Assembly: GCF_009765685.1 (NCBI RefSeq)
Contig: NZ_LMUY01000074.1
Span: forward strand, 1,794-49,559
DNA: 47,766 nt
Direction: 5' to 3'
DNA from: Acidisphaera sp. L21
GTDB taxonomy: Bacteria; Pseudomonadota; Alphaproteobacteria; Acetobacterales; Acetobacteraceae
Under the pieces are notes generated by a model. That model did no database searches and was not told where the DNA came from. It saw only the letters and a program-made list of their open reading frames with translations. Both the position numbers and the translations under genes were made by a program. Shown piece by piece: positions 47,350-47,766 of this stretch (positions are counted from its first letter, which is position 1; every line of letters begins with the position of its first letter).

Positions 47350-47766
47350 GTTCGACCTTGGCCCCTGGAGCTTCGCCGAGATAGGCGGCGATGACATCCG
47401 GCTCCCGCAGCACGGTTTGCGGCAGGCCATCGGCGATGCGGCGGCCGAAGTTCAGCACGGTGATGTGGTCGGCCACCGATTCAACGAGGTGCATGTCATG
47501 ATCGACGATCAGGATCGTCAGCCCATGCCCCTTCAGGCGGCGCAGCAACGCACCCAGTTCGCCTTTCTCGGTCATGTTCAGCCCGGCGGCTGGTTCGTCC
47601 AGCAACAGGGTGAGCGGGCTGCCAGCGAGGGCACGCGCGATTTCGACGTGGCGTTGATGGCCGTAGGACAACTCCCCCACGGGCCGCAGCGCATCCTGGC
47701 GACGGCCGACGAACTCCAATGCCGCAAGCGCGCGTTCCACAACGGGGCCGGGCTCGTTGGCGACAT
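47336..47766 (-). CDS. livG: Branched-chain amino acid-type ABC transporter ATPase LivG (partial, N-terminus off the window)
   Basis: The C-terminal 142 residues of LivG; the frame is open to the last base, so the Walker A lies outside. The signature [17 protein letters not shown], Walker B LTLLLDEPAAGLN and H-loop region LIVDHDMHLVESVADHI are intact. The GTG at 47740 is internal, not the start. It ends KVEHEAA and overlaps livF. The remaining livKHM genes are expected beyond the edge. Here livG is not visibly fused, but its N-terminus cannot be checked. Confidence 0.92.
   Translation of the reverse strand, partial: VANEPGPVVERALAALEFVGRRQDALRPVGELSYGHQRHVEIARALAGSPLTLLLDEPAAGLNMTEKGELGALLRRLKGHGLTILIVDHDMHLVESVADHITVLNFGRRIADGLPQTVLREPDVIAAYLGEAPGAKVEHEAA

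Overview
The window is about 48 kb of GC-rich bacterial chromosome. Several signs point to an alphaproteobacterium, probably of the Acetobacteraceae or another Rhodospirillales family (inference). They are a PleD-type diguanylate cyclase of exactly 454 residues, a GTTC-N7-GTTC type LexA box before uvrA, a UvrA lacking the first half of its first zinc finger, the rlpA-dacF-tmk-holB-metG-tatD gene order, and GyrA with a charged insert in its C-terminal domain. I see no phage, insertion sequence, CRISPR array or plasmid backbone. Most of the DNA is ordinary core and catabolic chromosome.

Layout. (1) 1-2350, minus strand: a c-di-GMP pair, pleD followed by a PAS/degenerate GGDEF/EAL protein cut by the window edge. 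(2) 2907-10787, plus strand: a branched-chain-amino-acid-type ABC transporter (livK, livH, a livM-livG fusion, livF), then the FeS (coxS-like) and FAD (coxM-like) subunits of a molybdenum hydroxylase, an ABM-fold monooxygenase and a DadA-like amine oxidoreductase. (3) 10789-12346, minus: a Spy/CpxP-like protein and a Gly/Phe/Arg repeat protein. (4) 12450-15137, minus: sbp-cysT-cysW sulfate transporter without its ATPase, divergent from an NtaA/SnaA-type flavin monooxygenase, then a LuxR-type regulator. (5) tRNA-Ser(UGA) and an envelope and replication operon on the plus strand from 18374 to 27161: lpxR-like, mltB-like, rlpA, dacF-like, tmk, holB, metG, tatD and a PhnP-like metallo-beta-lactamase-fold gene. 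(6) 27241-29526: an unknown secreted Cys-containing protein and about 1.4 kb of poorly coding, possibly decayed DNA. (7) tRNA-Lys(UUU), cyclophilin, coaD, gyrA and ssb on the minus strand, divergent from SOS-controlled uvrA. (8) A truncated DUF805 gene, a carbamoylase-type amidohydrolase, a lone family-5 solute-binding protein, gtrA plus GT2, tag, and galE. (9) 43909-47766: a coxL-like molybdenum subunit converging, across a perfect hairpin terminator, on a second ABM gene and a second livG-livF pair that runs off the edge.

How they fit together. Two loci about 35 kb apart each combine Liv-type transport genes, molybdenum-hydroxylase subunits and a small ABM-domain protein. The first has the small and medium subunits but no large one; the second has the large subunit but no small or medium one. 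The simplest reading is one heterotrimeric enzyme, or two related systems, encoded in two pieces, but the sequence alone does not prove the subunits pair. Gene starts were re-chosen where Shine-Dalgarno sequences, signal peptides or overlaps favoured a start different from the longest open frame.
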